Positions 35,470-46,966 of a DNA stretch of 64,000 nucleotides are shown here, in pieces. The stretch is from Hymenopus coronatus. Its lineage: Eukaryota; Arthropoda; Insecta; Mantodea; Hymenopodidae. A program made the position numbers and the translations under genes. Location: contig CM060900.1 in NCBI GenBank assembly GCA_030762935.1, positions 402,954,632 to 403,018,631 on the forward strand, given 5' to 3'. The notes below the pieces were generated by a model. That model did no database searches. It was not told the origin of the DNA and saw only the letters and a list, made by a program, of their open reading frames with translations. The stretch's first letter is position 1, and every line of letters starts with the position of its first letter.

Positions 35470-36240
35470 AATTGCATTTAATAGATCTAGGGAAAAAAAT
35501 CTGCAAAACTATCACATGGGTGGGGAAAAACTTCCACAGGTGGACAACTGTAAATACTTGGGAGCTTACTTGGCGAGTAACGCTGGATGGGACGAGCAGG
35601 TAAATTCTGTGTCTAAGAAAGCGTGGAAAACAATGCACTTCCTAATGAGGATTTTAAAAAAGGGGAGTGCAAAGTCCAGGGAAATTGCACACAAGTCCTT
35701 AGTGCGGCCGGTCATGGAATTTGGAGTAACTTGTTGGGACCTGTATAGAGTAAATCAAATTGATTTATTAGAAAAGATCCAGAGAAGGGCTATAAAATTC
35801 ATAAAAGGGGGTAAATATTTTGGGCCTACAAACACTGAGGAGATAAAATGGGAGCCGTTGAAAGTAAGGTGTGAGAAACGAGGTTGTGCGCTTTATTTAA
35901 AGCTTACACTGACTTAAACGCATGGGAGGACGTTACTGACAAACTGTTAAACCCAACTTACTATGCATGAAACGATCATCCGTTCAATATTAAGGGTATA
36001 AGATATAGAACTGAGTGGGAAAGTTTTCCTTTGTTAATAGAACCATAAAAGACTGGAATGAATTGCCTGGAGCAGCCTTTCAGGGTTGTCCTCTGTCTCT
36101 GAAGAAATTTAGGAAAAATCTTGATATTAATGTTGGATAATTTTTGTAAATATTCCTTAAATGAAATGCTTGTGATTTTATATTGCTGTAAATACAAATG
36201 TTAAATTGGTTGGCGATTCTAATTATGGAATTAATTAATC
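35470..36240 (+). mobile_element. LINE 3' end (RT thumb and C-terminus)
   Basis: NRSREKNLQNYHMGGEKLPQ leads to VDNCKYLGAYLASNAGWDEQ, the post-catalytic 'YLG' motif of non-LTR RTs, at 35485-35600. SLVRPVMEFGVTCWDLYR and IDLLEKIQRRAIKFI follow at 35698-35795, then KWEPLKVRCEKRGCALY. After a frameshift near 35905 the tail continues with pieces matching 'NRTIKDWNELPGAAFQGCPLS' around 36040-36095. The catalytic YADD is upstream of the truncation. The style differs from the Jockey/CR1-like copies A and B. Confidence 0.82.
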
Positions 36241-36360
36241 TGAATTGAGAGAAAAATTAATGTTTTCATATTTGTTGTAAATAACTATTATATCTAGCTT
36301 ACAAAGCCATAAACTGGCAGCTGTGATTTATTGTTTATATATCTTGTACACACCCCCCCC

Positions 36361-36401
<41 letters not shown>

Positions 36402-37389
36402 TTAAAATTGTGCTAATGAGCACAATATTTTTTTGTGTCAAGTTAAGAACCTGTCAGGTTAAAAATCAAAATTTATTTCTGTCTTTAATGTTATTCTGAT
36501 AGCATAATTAGAGGTGCTTTTGAGCATTTTAACATTACTTTTGTGTTTCATAGTACCAACAAGCTGCAGATATTTCCATTTTTCCCCATAATCTCTCTGG
36601 TGTTCTATGTTTATGCAGTGCAGTACAATAATAGGCAAAAAAATCTGCCAGTCTAATGAAAAACAGTTGTAACCTATTAGTGCATAGTATCTGTTAAAAT
36701 GCATTCAAGTTAATCTTAATTTTGAGGTTGTTTAAATCAGACTTTATATTCCATCTTGGTGTCATTTACTTTACTAAAATACCTAACTTGACTTTAGTGT
36801 CTCTTAACAGATTTGGGTCAGAAATTATTGTTTAGTCTCTCATATTCTCAAAATAGCAAGGAGATAGTATGCAGTAACACATGATGTAAATTATTTGCAA
36901 GTTGTTAAATACTGAAAAAATGAGAACTCTGGGTGGTGGCGTGTGTTTAATGATAAAATGCACATGCTGAGATAAAACTAAACCAATGACATAATACTAA
37001 TGTTGCAATATGAGCTCTTAAAACCATATGTCCATTTAAACAGAAACTATACAGATCAAGCGCTTGATGTCGGTCATGTATGATAAAATGAGAAGCATAA
37101 AGCACTGGATGTTGGATCAGGTGGGAAGGAGCATGGTTCATAATTGGGTTCCTAATTTTCCTAATTGTTCAAGTTCAACTGCTTGTCCAGCACTGCCCCC
37201 TTTTTGAAATTGTAAAAATTTAAATTTCATTGATACTTATTCATGTCTGATGGACTATAATACTACACTTCTATTTTGCTTCCAAGGCAAGTCTTCTTTC
37301 TTCCAAGGCAAGTCTTCACTCTGTACATTTTGTTTTGAAATCTGCAAGTTTCTTATGTCTTCAGATACAGAAATACCTTCTCACGTTCT
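36241..37389. other. Intronic DNA with CA repeat
   Basis: Holds a C run and (CA)n microsatellite at 36350-36400 and a short tandem (CTTCCAAGGCAAGTCTTC at about 37278 and 37300). No coding motif was recognised. Confidence 0.55.
36350..36400. repeat. C run followed by (CA)n microsatellite
   Basis: About 12 C residues followed by 19 CA units. Confidence 0.97.
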
Positions 37390-37517
37390 TTTTCAGTTTG
37401 TCAGTAAGTCAAATGCTAGGAATTTTTGACAATTTTGAACCTGAAGGTGAAGAACTAATTTTTTTCACTCCTCCTGAAGATGGGTTTGAAACAGATTTAG
37501 ACAGAAAAGAAATCTGA
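37390..37517 (+). mobile_element. Possible piggyBac N-terminal remnant
   Basis: A short frame ends LGIFDNFEPEGEELIFFTPP then EDGFETDLDRKEI. The acidic 'I(F/Y)..PP(E)(D/N)....(S/T)D.D' pattern resembles piggyBac N-termini, but nothing downstream confirms it. It is tentative. Confidence 0.35.
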
Positions 37518-38540
37518 TAAGGAACATTATGCCAATCAAAACTATCTAGGCACAATCCGAAGTACAGCTAACATCTAGAGAAACTGAAAATGTGACTACT
37601 TTTCTCTATGATAAAGCATTCAAAAAACCTGGTAAAAGAAATAGAAAAACTTGTAAAGCTAAGTTGATATAAGCTATTATATGGCAATGATGATATGCAT
37701 CTTTTACGAATGCTTCTGTGGCTGATGTCCTATTCATGTCTACAACTGCTACTACTGACACAACTGCTTCTACTGACTCTACTGCTGGCTGTAACATGAA
37801 AATACAGGGCCTAAATTGACAAAAAGCAATTCTGTTTCTGCCAAACAGATTGAGTCAGCTGGAATTCGGGCAGCAAAATGACATAAATCATTTTTGAATG
37901 GTCTGAGTTTGTCATTTTCGGTCAAAAAATCATTTTTTCGCTTTTTAGCAAAAATCAAGTCTATCAACCTAGATTTTCATAATTCTGAAGTTTCGTGGTC
38001 CTATGACGTTTGAAACTTTAATAAACTATGCCATTTTTAAAAGCCTGCACCCTTTAGATGTTCTCTGCAGGGGCGTGGCTTGCACAAGCTTTGAATCTGC
38101 TACAAAATCTGTTCTAATTGGAATATTTTTGCATGTTTTCTCCCCACCCCTCCCATTATGCTTCTGTTATGCATTAAACATAGCGGGTGTTTCAGATTTC
38201 ACAAAAACCCAGCGGATGGTATTTGTCTTGTGTTTACAAACTGTGAGTCGATTCTCAATTGTGAAGCTTTGAATTTATGAACGTAAACATTGTGCTAACC
38301 TGTTATTTTGTTAATATTATTCCATTATATAGTTAGATAAATAATATTAGATATAGTGGTAGTGACAAATATAAATATTAGCATAGGAATTTTAGTAATA
38401 GCAGCTGGGTAGAAAGTTTATGGTTTTAGTTTTATTACACCACGTGTGCAAAGTAAGCAGAACTTTTTATCATTTGTGATAGTATAGAATTACCGTTTGA
38501 CAACCCATAATGCCTATATGTAAATCCAACTGAAAGCATT
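37518..38540. other. Intronic DNA, nothing firm
   Basis: A plus-strand frame at 38003-38272 has no known motif. The part next to 38541 may be the 5' flank or terminal repeat of the Mutator-like element. Confidence 0.4.
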
Positions 38541-39785
38541 GTGAGAATATGGTGCAAAAAGGTGGAAAAAGGAGGACACTGTAAATGTAAAATGGAACAA
38601 GTGCAGGAAGATGATGTTAGGAATGATAATGGCATTGAGATGGAGATAAAACAGAATGTCAGACAAAGATCACTAGAGAACAATGTGTCTTATGTACCCA
38701 GTGTTGACAGTGAACAATGCAAATATGTTTTGATTGGTGCTTTAAGTACATTGCTATCTAACTTAGTACAACATTTCATGTGCAGTGAATGTGGACAGAA
38801 GTGCCTAGGTATAAAACATGGTGAGGTACATTTTGGTTTCTGTAAGAAACTGGAATTAAAATGCAATGCTTGTAATAGGACTAAGGCAACAGTATTCTTC
38901 CAAGCGCTGTTGGTCAGGTTTTGATGTAAATCAAAGAATTACACAGGCATTTGTTACAATGGGCCAAAGTTATTCTGCACTACAAAAATTTGCAATGGCG
39001 AACATGACACCTATGAATAGCTCAACATTTCATCATCATTTAGTGCAAATGAAAAGAGGCTATGTCATCTGTTATAAACAGATTCTTGGAGGAGGCACAT
39101 ACAGAGGCTATAAAAGGCGACACAGAGGTAATGGGGAGAACACCTCAATTGTTAGTGCTGGATATTGCCGTTAGCTTTGACGGTAGCTGGCACACTCGTA
39201 AGCATACATCTACGCATGGAGTCAGTTGTGTTGTTGATATGATGACTGGCTTTGTTATTGACTACCAAGTGATGAGCAAAGTTTGCTTTAAATACATTCA
39301 TGCCGAAAAATGATTGTCATCCAAAGATTTTCAAGACTGGTTTATAGCACATGCTCCTGTGTATGACATAGGTCATAGTGGATCCTCTGGTGCTATGGAT
39401 GCTGAGGCAGCTCTGATAATGTGGACGCTCAAAGCAACATGGTCTGCGTTACACGACATTGCTCTCATATGGAGATGCATCAACTTATACACGATTGTGT
39501 GAAGAAAATGTTTACGGAGATGGTGTGTCAATACAAAATAGGAATGCATCAACCATATTGGTAAAAGACTAGGAACTGCACTTCAAAATGTTGAGTGAAT
39601 GGCGAGCACATCGTGTGACACTAGAAGGATGTGCCTATGGAACATTGAAAGCAACTACAATAGCAAAGCTCCAGAAATATTGTCAGAAGTTAATAATTGA
39701 TAATAAAGTCAACTTACCAGCAATAAAGATAGCAATATATGCAACATTGTACCACGGTATTTCTACAGATGACAAGCCTATAAAG
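38541..39785 (+). mobile_element. Mutator-like transposase remnant
   Basis: The plus strand begins with a zinc-binding region, HFMCSECGQKCLGIKHGEVH and LELKCNACN. NQRITQAFVTMGQSYSALQK then leads to LDIAVSFDGSWHTRKHTSTH (about 39160-39215), the 'DG(S/T)W..R(G/K)H.S..G' motif of the arthropod Mutator-like transposase domain. GVSCVVDMMTGFVIDYQVMS, GSSGAMDAEAALIMW and, in another frame, a 'LRYTTLLSYGDAST' piece follow. It ends KIAIYATLYHGISTDDKP near 39780. Frameshifts lie near 38915, 39300 and 39440. LINE copy B begins immediately after. Confidence 0.8.
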
Positions 39786-41921
39786 GAGATGTGGGTATCT
39801 TTGTTAAGAATAATATAAGCTTCAATGTAATTGATCTTGAGAAGTACTGTTCAGAACAAACCTTTGAATGTTGCACCATTCATATTAACAAAGTAAACCA
39901 ACTAGGTATATTAGCCGTATATAGAGCTCTCACAGGAAATCTTGACAACTTTCTACATAACCTAGATATTATTCTAAATCTGCTCTTCAAACCAAAGATT
40001 CAATTTATTTTGTGTGGCAGCTTGAACATAGATTTCTTGATAAGACAGCAATCAAAAGATGCAAATTTGTTCTTGTGCATACAGTCAATTTTGCAACTAG
40101 AAATTAAAATAATTCCAAAATAGCTATCAACAATATTTTTATAGATATGTCTAAAAAGGGGTACCATGAAATACAATCCTTTGTTAATGGACTTTCTGAC
40201 CATGACAACTCATCAAAATTGATTATTATACCCCCAATTTAAAAAAAAAACAAACCTTGTAACCAGCCTTAGAATTATAAATAAAGAAAGCATAATGTGT
40301 TTTAAAGCCAAACTGTCTGATGAATCATGGGAAGAAATGTATAAGCTAAATAATGTAAATGACAAGTTTCAAGTTTAACTCCTCCTTAAACATTTTCACA
40401 AGAATCCATAGTTCCAGTTTTCCTCTCCATGTAAAGAAAATTAATAACAATTCTAAAAATGACTGGCTAACACAAGGTATAAAAATATCATGTAGGCATA
40501 AAAGAGAACTTTATTTAGCAACTAGAGAAAGTAAGTGTGGTAGATGTAAACAACACTATAAAATGTACTGCAGAATTCTAAAAAGGGTTATAAATGCAGC
40601 TAAAAACTTTGTTATGAAAAACAAATACAGTCCTCTCACTATAAGCCTATGGAACACTATTAAAAAAGAGACTGGTAAATGTCACTCAAAAAATGATATA
40701 AAAGAAATTAAAGTAAACCAAGTAACCACAAATGATCCCCAGCAGATAGCAAATGCGTTCAATGAATATTTCATTCAGATGACAGATAATTACTGACAAA
40801 GAAACAGCTTAAGAGAGATCCAATTTCGTACCTTCAGGGATCCTCTATGGAAAATTTTACATCCTTAGAGATAGTACCCACAAGTGCATTCAAAATAAAA
40901 CAAGTTGTACAATCCCTCAAAAGCAAGAATTCATCAGGATATGATGAAATAAGCACAAAAACATTAACAATATGTGCTGGCATTAATAGCAAACCTTTAA
41001 GTCATATATGTAACATATCCATTTTAATAGGGACATTCCCAGACAGATTTAAACATATAGTCATTAAGGCATTATACAAGAAAGGCCAAATCACAGAAAT
41101 GTCAAACTATAGACTGCTTTACTTGCAGCTTTTTCAAAAATCTTCAAAAAAAATTATGTTTAAAAGAATTTATCACTATCTAGATAAGTATAATATTTTA
41201 GCAAAAGAGCAGTTTGGATTCAGAAAGAGCATATCAAACAGTGAGGCCTTTTCAAGTTAACTAATGAAGTGCTCAAGTCATTAGATGGCAAACTTAATAT
41301 GCTAGGAATATTCTGTGATCTATCAAAGGCATTTGACTAAGCCAATCATGAAATACTTCTAAGAAAATTATTACACTATGGAATTAGGGGCAAAGGGTAT
41401 CAATGGATTATATCTTACTTATCAAACACAGAGCAAAAGGTTATAATAAATACTTCAAATAATAGCAATGCGCATTCTAAAAGTCCTGAAAGAAAGGATG
41501 GCGTCCCACAAGGTTCTATTCTGGGTTCCCGATTATTTTTAGTGAATATAAATGAGCTACCTGCAGTAATAAACAACAATGCCTATCCAGTTCTTTTTGT
41601 GGATGACATAAGCATTATAATTAAAGAACACAATGTTAGTCAGCTCCCAGATTCATCTAATAAAATCTTCAACATACTAAATAATTGGTTTGAAAGTAAA
41701 CATTCACATAAACTTCGAAAAAACAATTAATGTTGCGCAAGGCATAAAAACATTGCAGACCTTAAGGATAGAATATGAAAATAATCAGATTGCAGAAATC
41801 TGTAAGACAAAATTCCTAGCTCTTATGATTGATCATAACATTAATTAGAAACAACATATTGATTGTATCTTACCCAAACTGAGCTTTTGCAATCTGATCT
41901 TTAATTCAGCTTATAAATAAG
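39786..41921 (+). mobile_element. Jockey/CR1-like LINE copy B, 5' part
   Basis: GIFVKNNISFNVIDLEKYCS opens mid-endonuclease (39791 onward). IQFILCGSLNIDFL at 39998-40040 is the '(L/I)CGD(F/L)N(I/V)(D/N)' site with Ser for Asp. NDWLTQGIKISCRHKRELYL is the linker. LKSKNSSGYDEISTKTLTI, MSNYR and FGFRKSISN (RT) follow, with the catalytic region VLFVDDISIIIKEHN at 41590-41635. The copy reads to 41921, where a hAT element interrupts it; it resumes at 51819. It is a sibling of copy A (13760-16520) and 5'-truncated. Confidence 0.88.
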
Positions 41922-42339
41922 TAGGGCCCCTGAAATTTTGCGAATGCATTTTTACACAAATTCTTTAAAAATGACAATAGGTTTTTTTGAATGTATGCAA
42001 GATCTCCAGGCTTCAATGAATGAATTGTATGCAAAGAACATTCAACAAAATTTCGCGAATAAAATTCTTTTTTGCGAATTTTGAGCATTTTTAGCTTTTG
42101 TGCAATATTTTGCGCAAAATAGCTTTTAAAATTATATTTCCGTGCATTAACTCCAACAAAAGGCAAATTTTCGCTCGATATGTTCAAATTTGATTTATAT
42201 CGAATGTGAACTAAAGTCAATATTATCTTGTACTCAATGCTGTCGATGTTGAACGATGAAGCTACAATCGATTTTAATCGATGACGTAATTTACTGCAAA
42301 CAAGGCGACGCACTCAACATTGCAAGTGTTTTCTCGTCT

Positions 42340-42389
42340 GCATGGGTAGTGTGGTGGTATCGTGTCTGCCTCGCTACTTCGAATCTTGC
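42340..42389 (+). other. tRNA-like head inside the hAT
   Basis: GCATGGGTAGTGTGGTGGTA followed by TCGTGTCTGCCT resembles the 5' half of an insect tRNA-Gly/Asp/Glu, and ACTTCGAATCT 28 bases after box A resembles a T-loop. The spacing is too short for a complete tRNA. It may be a truncated tRNA relic or chance. Confidence 0.35.
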
Positions 42390-43976
42390 TTAGGGCGAAT
42401 TGCCCGAATTAGTTTCTATTTTTCCCATGGTTTTTCTTTATCTTGAGAAGACGAATGTCGAGTAACTTTAAGCTCCCTGGATCCCGAAATCATTTCACCA
42501 ATTTCATTTATCGTCCAATATGACAAACCAGGTATATATATATATAAATATATTTAAAAAAAAAAGTATCATCTTGTCCATCTGATGATATAGATGTTTG
42601 CCTCCTAATCTGAAGTAGGAAAGATTACTGGATAGTATTATCAGGTTTCAAATGAATATCAAGTGCTATTTCTTTCATGATCCGCTGTTCTCATCAACAT
42701 ATATGGAAATCAATGGTCATAAACGTATACGAACGCCAAAAGAGTTTGATAGCGAAGGACTGTGTATTTTTGAAGTGAAAAGCGATCTGCTGTTCTCATC
42801 ACCAATCAACATGGAAATCAACATGCTGAAGGACCTAAATGTACTGCAAAATAATGATGTTCAGGTATTGCATTATTTGTATAGACTGGAGTGGAAGAGA
42901 CATATCAAACACGTGCAGGAGAGTACCAAACACATACGTAATAAAGAAAAGTCAAAAGGAACTGCAGGAAATAAACGGCAATAGTCTGTGGCTTACTCCG
43001 TTACAAATGTAAAGAAGGTGAAAGCTGAAAGCGAGGAACTGATATATGACGCATTTAATACGCTAATACATGCAAATATACCTCTGGAGAATTTGGCTAA
43101 TCCAGGGTTTCAAGCATGGCTGAACAAGTATATACCAGGCAATTGGCATTTATTTGTTTGCAAAGGATATATAGATCTACCTATTTTGTTTTCTTTCTCC
43201 TTTTTTGTTCCATATTCTTCAATTTTCATACCGTTTTTACCCTAGTAATTGTGTTTCTTTCATTGATCGCAGCTTTGTTTTTCACTCATCACTTCATAAT
43301 ACAACATGTGGATGCACTTTTTTATATTACAAGAAGAGAAAAAATAATTTTATTACATTCAGAGCAAATTATTGACACGGTAGCTTTCTCATAAAAAAGG
43401 GAAATATTGTATATATCCGAATACAAGATGACCTCAAGTGCAATACAATGCTCCTTTTTTTTTTTCCAGAACTTAATTTTGGAATTTAGAATATCGTCTA
43501 CATAAAAAGAAGCCACGATAACTTATGAAATTTAAAGTTTTGCACTGAAGCTGATTCAGTCTTTTTTGAAACCTAACTCGAATTTGCTGAAATTCACGTA
43601 AAGGGCAGAGTGAGTGAGAGAGATAGAGAGAGAAAGAGGGGGGGATCGGAAATGAAATAGTACCACTGGATGTGTTTTTAAACCACGCGCACCCTCATGT
43701 GTATCCACCAGAAATTCATAGTATGGTTTTTAAACTTGTCGCCGAGATTCATCAATTCATTCCTATTTTCAGTGCAGGATGGAGCGCTTATCCATCGGTC
43801 GTATTGTCCCTGAGAGACGAATAAAAGCGATGGATAGTCCTTTAACCCAAGTAATTTGTAAACAATGGAACCGTTTTTCAATTCAGCAGAAAACAGTCAT
43901 CGCAGATTCCATTGGTGCAATCTTTCGTCCATGGGTTCGATGAATAAAAAACTTGTGCGCGATAGTGTTCACAACG

Positions 43977-44288
43977 GCAGTAGAGCCTAAACAACGATGA
44001 TGGATAAGATTTTCTTTTAAGACAACATACCTAACATAATACATTGTTGTAAAAAGTGTTACCTTATCCCAATTTGCACAGGAATTCTCGTAATGGTTTA
44101 CAAAGAGGGAGAGGGGAGAAATGTCCCACTCTGTATGCGATGGAAGATGAAAAACTGCAGTGGAGCTTCAGCGACGACGATGCATAATATTTTCTATTTA
44201 GACAACATACCCGCACATTGTTGTAAACATTTTACTTTAGTATTTGCGCGGAAATTCACATAATGGCTGGAAGGAAGAGGGGAGAATG
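43977..44288. repeat. Diverged tandem duplication inside the hAT
   Basis: Two blocks, about 43977-44122 and 44157-44288, share GCAGT(A/G)GAGC, then ATTTTCT...TTTAGACAACATACC, ACATTGTTGTAAA and GAGGGGAGA in the same order with substitutions and small indels. This is non-coding sequence of the hAT element. Confidence 0.8.
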
Positions 44289-44993
44289 GAAACCTTCATG
44301 GTATGTGTAGGCGAAGATAAGCACACAGTTAAACCTCTTTTACTGTTTCACCATAGGCAGCCGATTCATAGGCAAAATCGCCGATGTAAAAGGAAATCCT
44401 GTATTTTTATTTTAGTTTCGAAGAGAAATGCAAATGGTGCTTCAATAGTTTTTGTTTATATTTATTTACTTCCTAAATAAATACAACAGTGTTCTAGAGC
44501 AGTAAGGCAGTCCTTCAAGATTTTGACATTCAGTAGGATAATGTTGCTGCCCTTGTCACAGATTCTGTAAGGTACATGACTTCATGTGTACAAATGTGTG
44601 ACGTGCTCTGCCCAATGATGCATTGCAATGCTGGGACCAAAGGCTCAACACTGTGGTTAGCAAATGGTCTACACAGTTACAAGAACTAAATAATGCTATT
44701 TTTGAATGCCAGAAAAAGGAAACACTAATACATTCCTTTACTCCAGGAGCGTTACTTGGAAGAGGAGACGAAGATAACAGCTTTTCCATGGTATAAATCT
44801 GCCTCCTATGTGGGTGATCATCTACAAGATTTGGTCAACTTCTGCAAGTCGATGGCCTTGCCAGATGGAGGTCCTGCTGTGTACTTTTTTCCTGAATTGC
44901 AAAATGATAAGGTTACGCAGTCATCACCTTCCTTAAAGAGCACAGCCAGATGATTATTGATGCCATAACCACCTTAGAAGGATCTTCATATCC

Positions 44994-45006
44994 CTCTTGT
45001 CACACA
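44994..45006. repeat. Left target-site duplication of the I-type LINE
   Basis: CTCTTGTCACACA here is repeated exactly at 50930-50942. The two copies bracket the GC-richer LINE, defining its ends as 45007 and 50929. Confidence 0.88.
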
Positions 45007-45797
45007 CCCCCCAGGGGCCTACTATGGTAGGTACGGGTTTGGCGCACCCGGGGGTTCCCGAGCCGCTCACTGCCACTTCACCCTACCCATCGCCATTCAC
45101 TGTTGCCACGTCTTGTATACTGTATGTGTTTCTTTCGTTTGTTTACATTTATACCCTCTTCCTCTTCTAGGCTTATGGAACTTAGTAGTTTGTAAGGCAT
45201 TAGGTTTATTAACTCCTGTCTCACCAGCAGGGATCTTTCACTATCCCTGTGGTTCCTGTCCCACGGTTCCAGCGCGGCTCCCAATTTGTGTGCTCTACGG
45301 AGGTCCCAGGCCTGAAGGTTGGGTGCACCCTCCCCACTGCCCCTATGTGTAGCCTTAGGTGCGGAGCCCGTCCATACCGTCAAGTACATTCACGTAGCTT
45401 GTTAGTAAGCCCGGCCTGTGCTGGTGTCCCGACGACAGCGTTACGTCTTTGGGATAGTTTCACGGGCCGGACGTGTTACCGCTGACGTTGCCCCGGCGTA
45501 ATCAACCACAATTCCCCTGAATCCGTGCATATGTTCTGTCGCTGCACGGCCTAGAGCGGGGAGCCACAGGCGGTTATTCCTGTGGTAGGGGCTTAAAACC
45601 GGGGCGTGCATGGTGAACGGTATACGCATATGGACTAGCAGTGGTGTTTGGAGGGTAACCCTTGTGACGTAGGCCTTGGGTATCGGTCACGGGATGGTTC
45701 CCGTGACGGCACAGACCTTGAGGATTTGGTGTCTTTTCTTCTTTAACCCCCGGATGGCAGGCTGACGCCGACGGTTCCGGAAGGGGGTCCTTTCAAT

Positions 45798-46953
45798 ATG
45801 TCAAACCGCGTACCACCTTCTTATTTTGACCAGTTTATTGTTATGGCTATGTTGAACGAGACGAAGCAATTTTCAGACATAAGTCCATTCTACGTGCAAA
45901 GGGAAGTTGACAGGATCTGCGGCAAGGTTAAAAACGCGACAAGGCTGCGAGACGGTACGCTACTGGTAGAGGTCCACAATAAAGCCCAATCGGACAAGCT
46001 ACTTCGTGCTACTCTGTTGGGATCGTACAGCATCAAAGTTTACCCCCACAAGTCCAGGAACACCTGTAGAGGAGTTGTGACCACCTCTAGCTCAGACGAC
46101 CTCTCCAATGAAGATATTGCCACCCATCTTTCAGAACAGCAAGTTTGTCAGGCGTGCCGTCTACATGGTAAACGTGAGGGCAAGGAGTACCCATTGCGTA
46201 CGATCTTTCTCACGTTCAAGGGTACTAGTGTTCCGGAGTTCATATACTGTGGTTACGAACGTGCTGCCGTCCGCCCGTATGTGCCGAACCCTATGCGGTG
46301 CTTCAAGTGCCAGCGCTTCGAGCATACCCAAGCCGCCTGTGCCCGACCCGCAACCTGCGATCGTTGTGGTCTAGTGGCACACGTTGACACCGTCTGTATG
46401 CGCGCACCGTGCTGTGTAAACTGTGAAGGCAGTCGTCCGTCTAGCTCTCGACAGTGTCCCATGTACTTGGCAGAGAAAAGCATACAAGAAATACGTGTGA
46501 AGGAACATCTTACTTTTCCTGAGGCGAGACGGCGCTTTGAGCAGCTAAAGCCGGCCAACACCACAGGATACTCCTCAGCCGTTCGCCGTAAGCTTGTCCA
46601 ATCCGTCGGTTTAGACTGTGCCTGTCGCGGATGCGTCGACGCAAACTGACTTGTGCGAAGCCGCTCCTTTACGAGCTCAATCATCTGCATCTCAGTGTAC
46701 AACTTCTGATGCACAGCAGCAATCTCAGCCGTCGACTAACCCACGTGCTCCTAGTTCATCCTTCGCCGGAGATCGTTCTCGTCAACGTAGTAGACCGATG
46801 AGCCGAACTTCGGCAACGTCCCGCTCTCGTTCTGCGAACCGAAAGACTTCTTCTGACTCCGGACCACCAGTGGAGTCTGAGGAAGACGCGGATTTTAGGT
46901 TAGTTGGAGATACATCTGCTAAGGTGAGAAAGAAAGAAATTACACCACCTTAA
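45798..46953 (+). pseudogene. LINE ORF1 (RNA-binding, zinc-knuckle protein), one frameshift
   Basis: The first frame opens at ATG 45798 and reads through FTLKGTSVPEFIYCGYERAA-type residues, then MRCFKCQRFEHTQAACARP, TCDRCGLVAHVDTVCMRAPC and CCVNCEGSRPSSSRQCPMYL, which are three CCHC-like knuckles. It continues EKSIQEIRVKEHLTFPEARR, a standard I-type ORF1 tail segment. It shifts by one base near 46600-46640; the downstream frame resumes as PVADASTQTDLCEAAP and ends at 46953. The protein would bind element RNA and form the RNP. ORF2 starts 14 bases later. Confidence 0.88.
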
Positions 46954-46966
46954 TTTCTATCTCACC

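Noticed and set aside
37465..37500. CCTGAAGATG...GAAACAG, similar to a hammerhead/Penelope end motif
   Set aside because: It reads in frame with acidic piggyBac-like text and no Penelope coding lies upstream; the match is short.
46253..46714. 153-codon minus-strand frame
   Set aside because: It is the shadow of LINE ORF1, whose zinc knuckles are on the plus strand.
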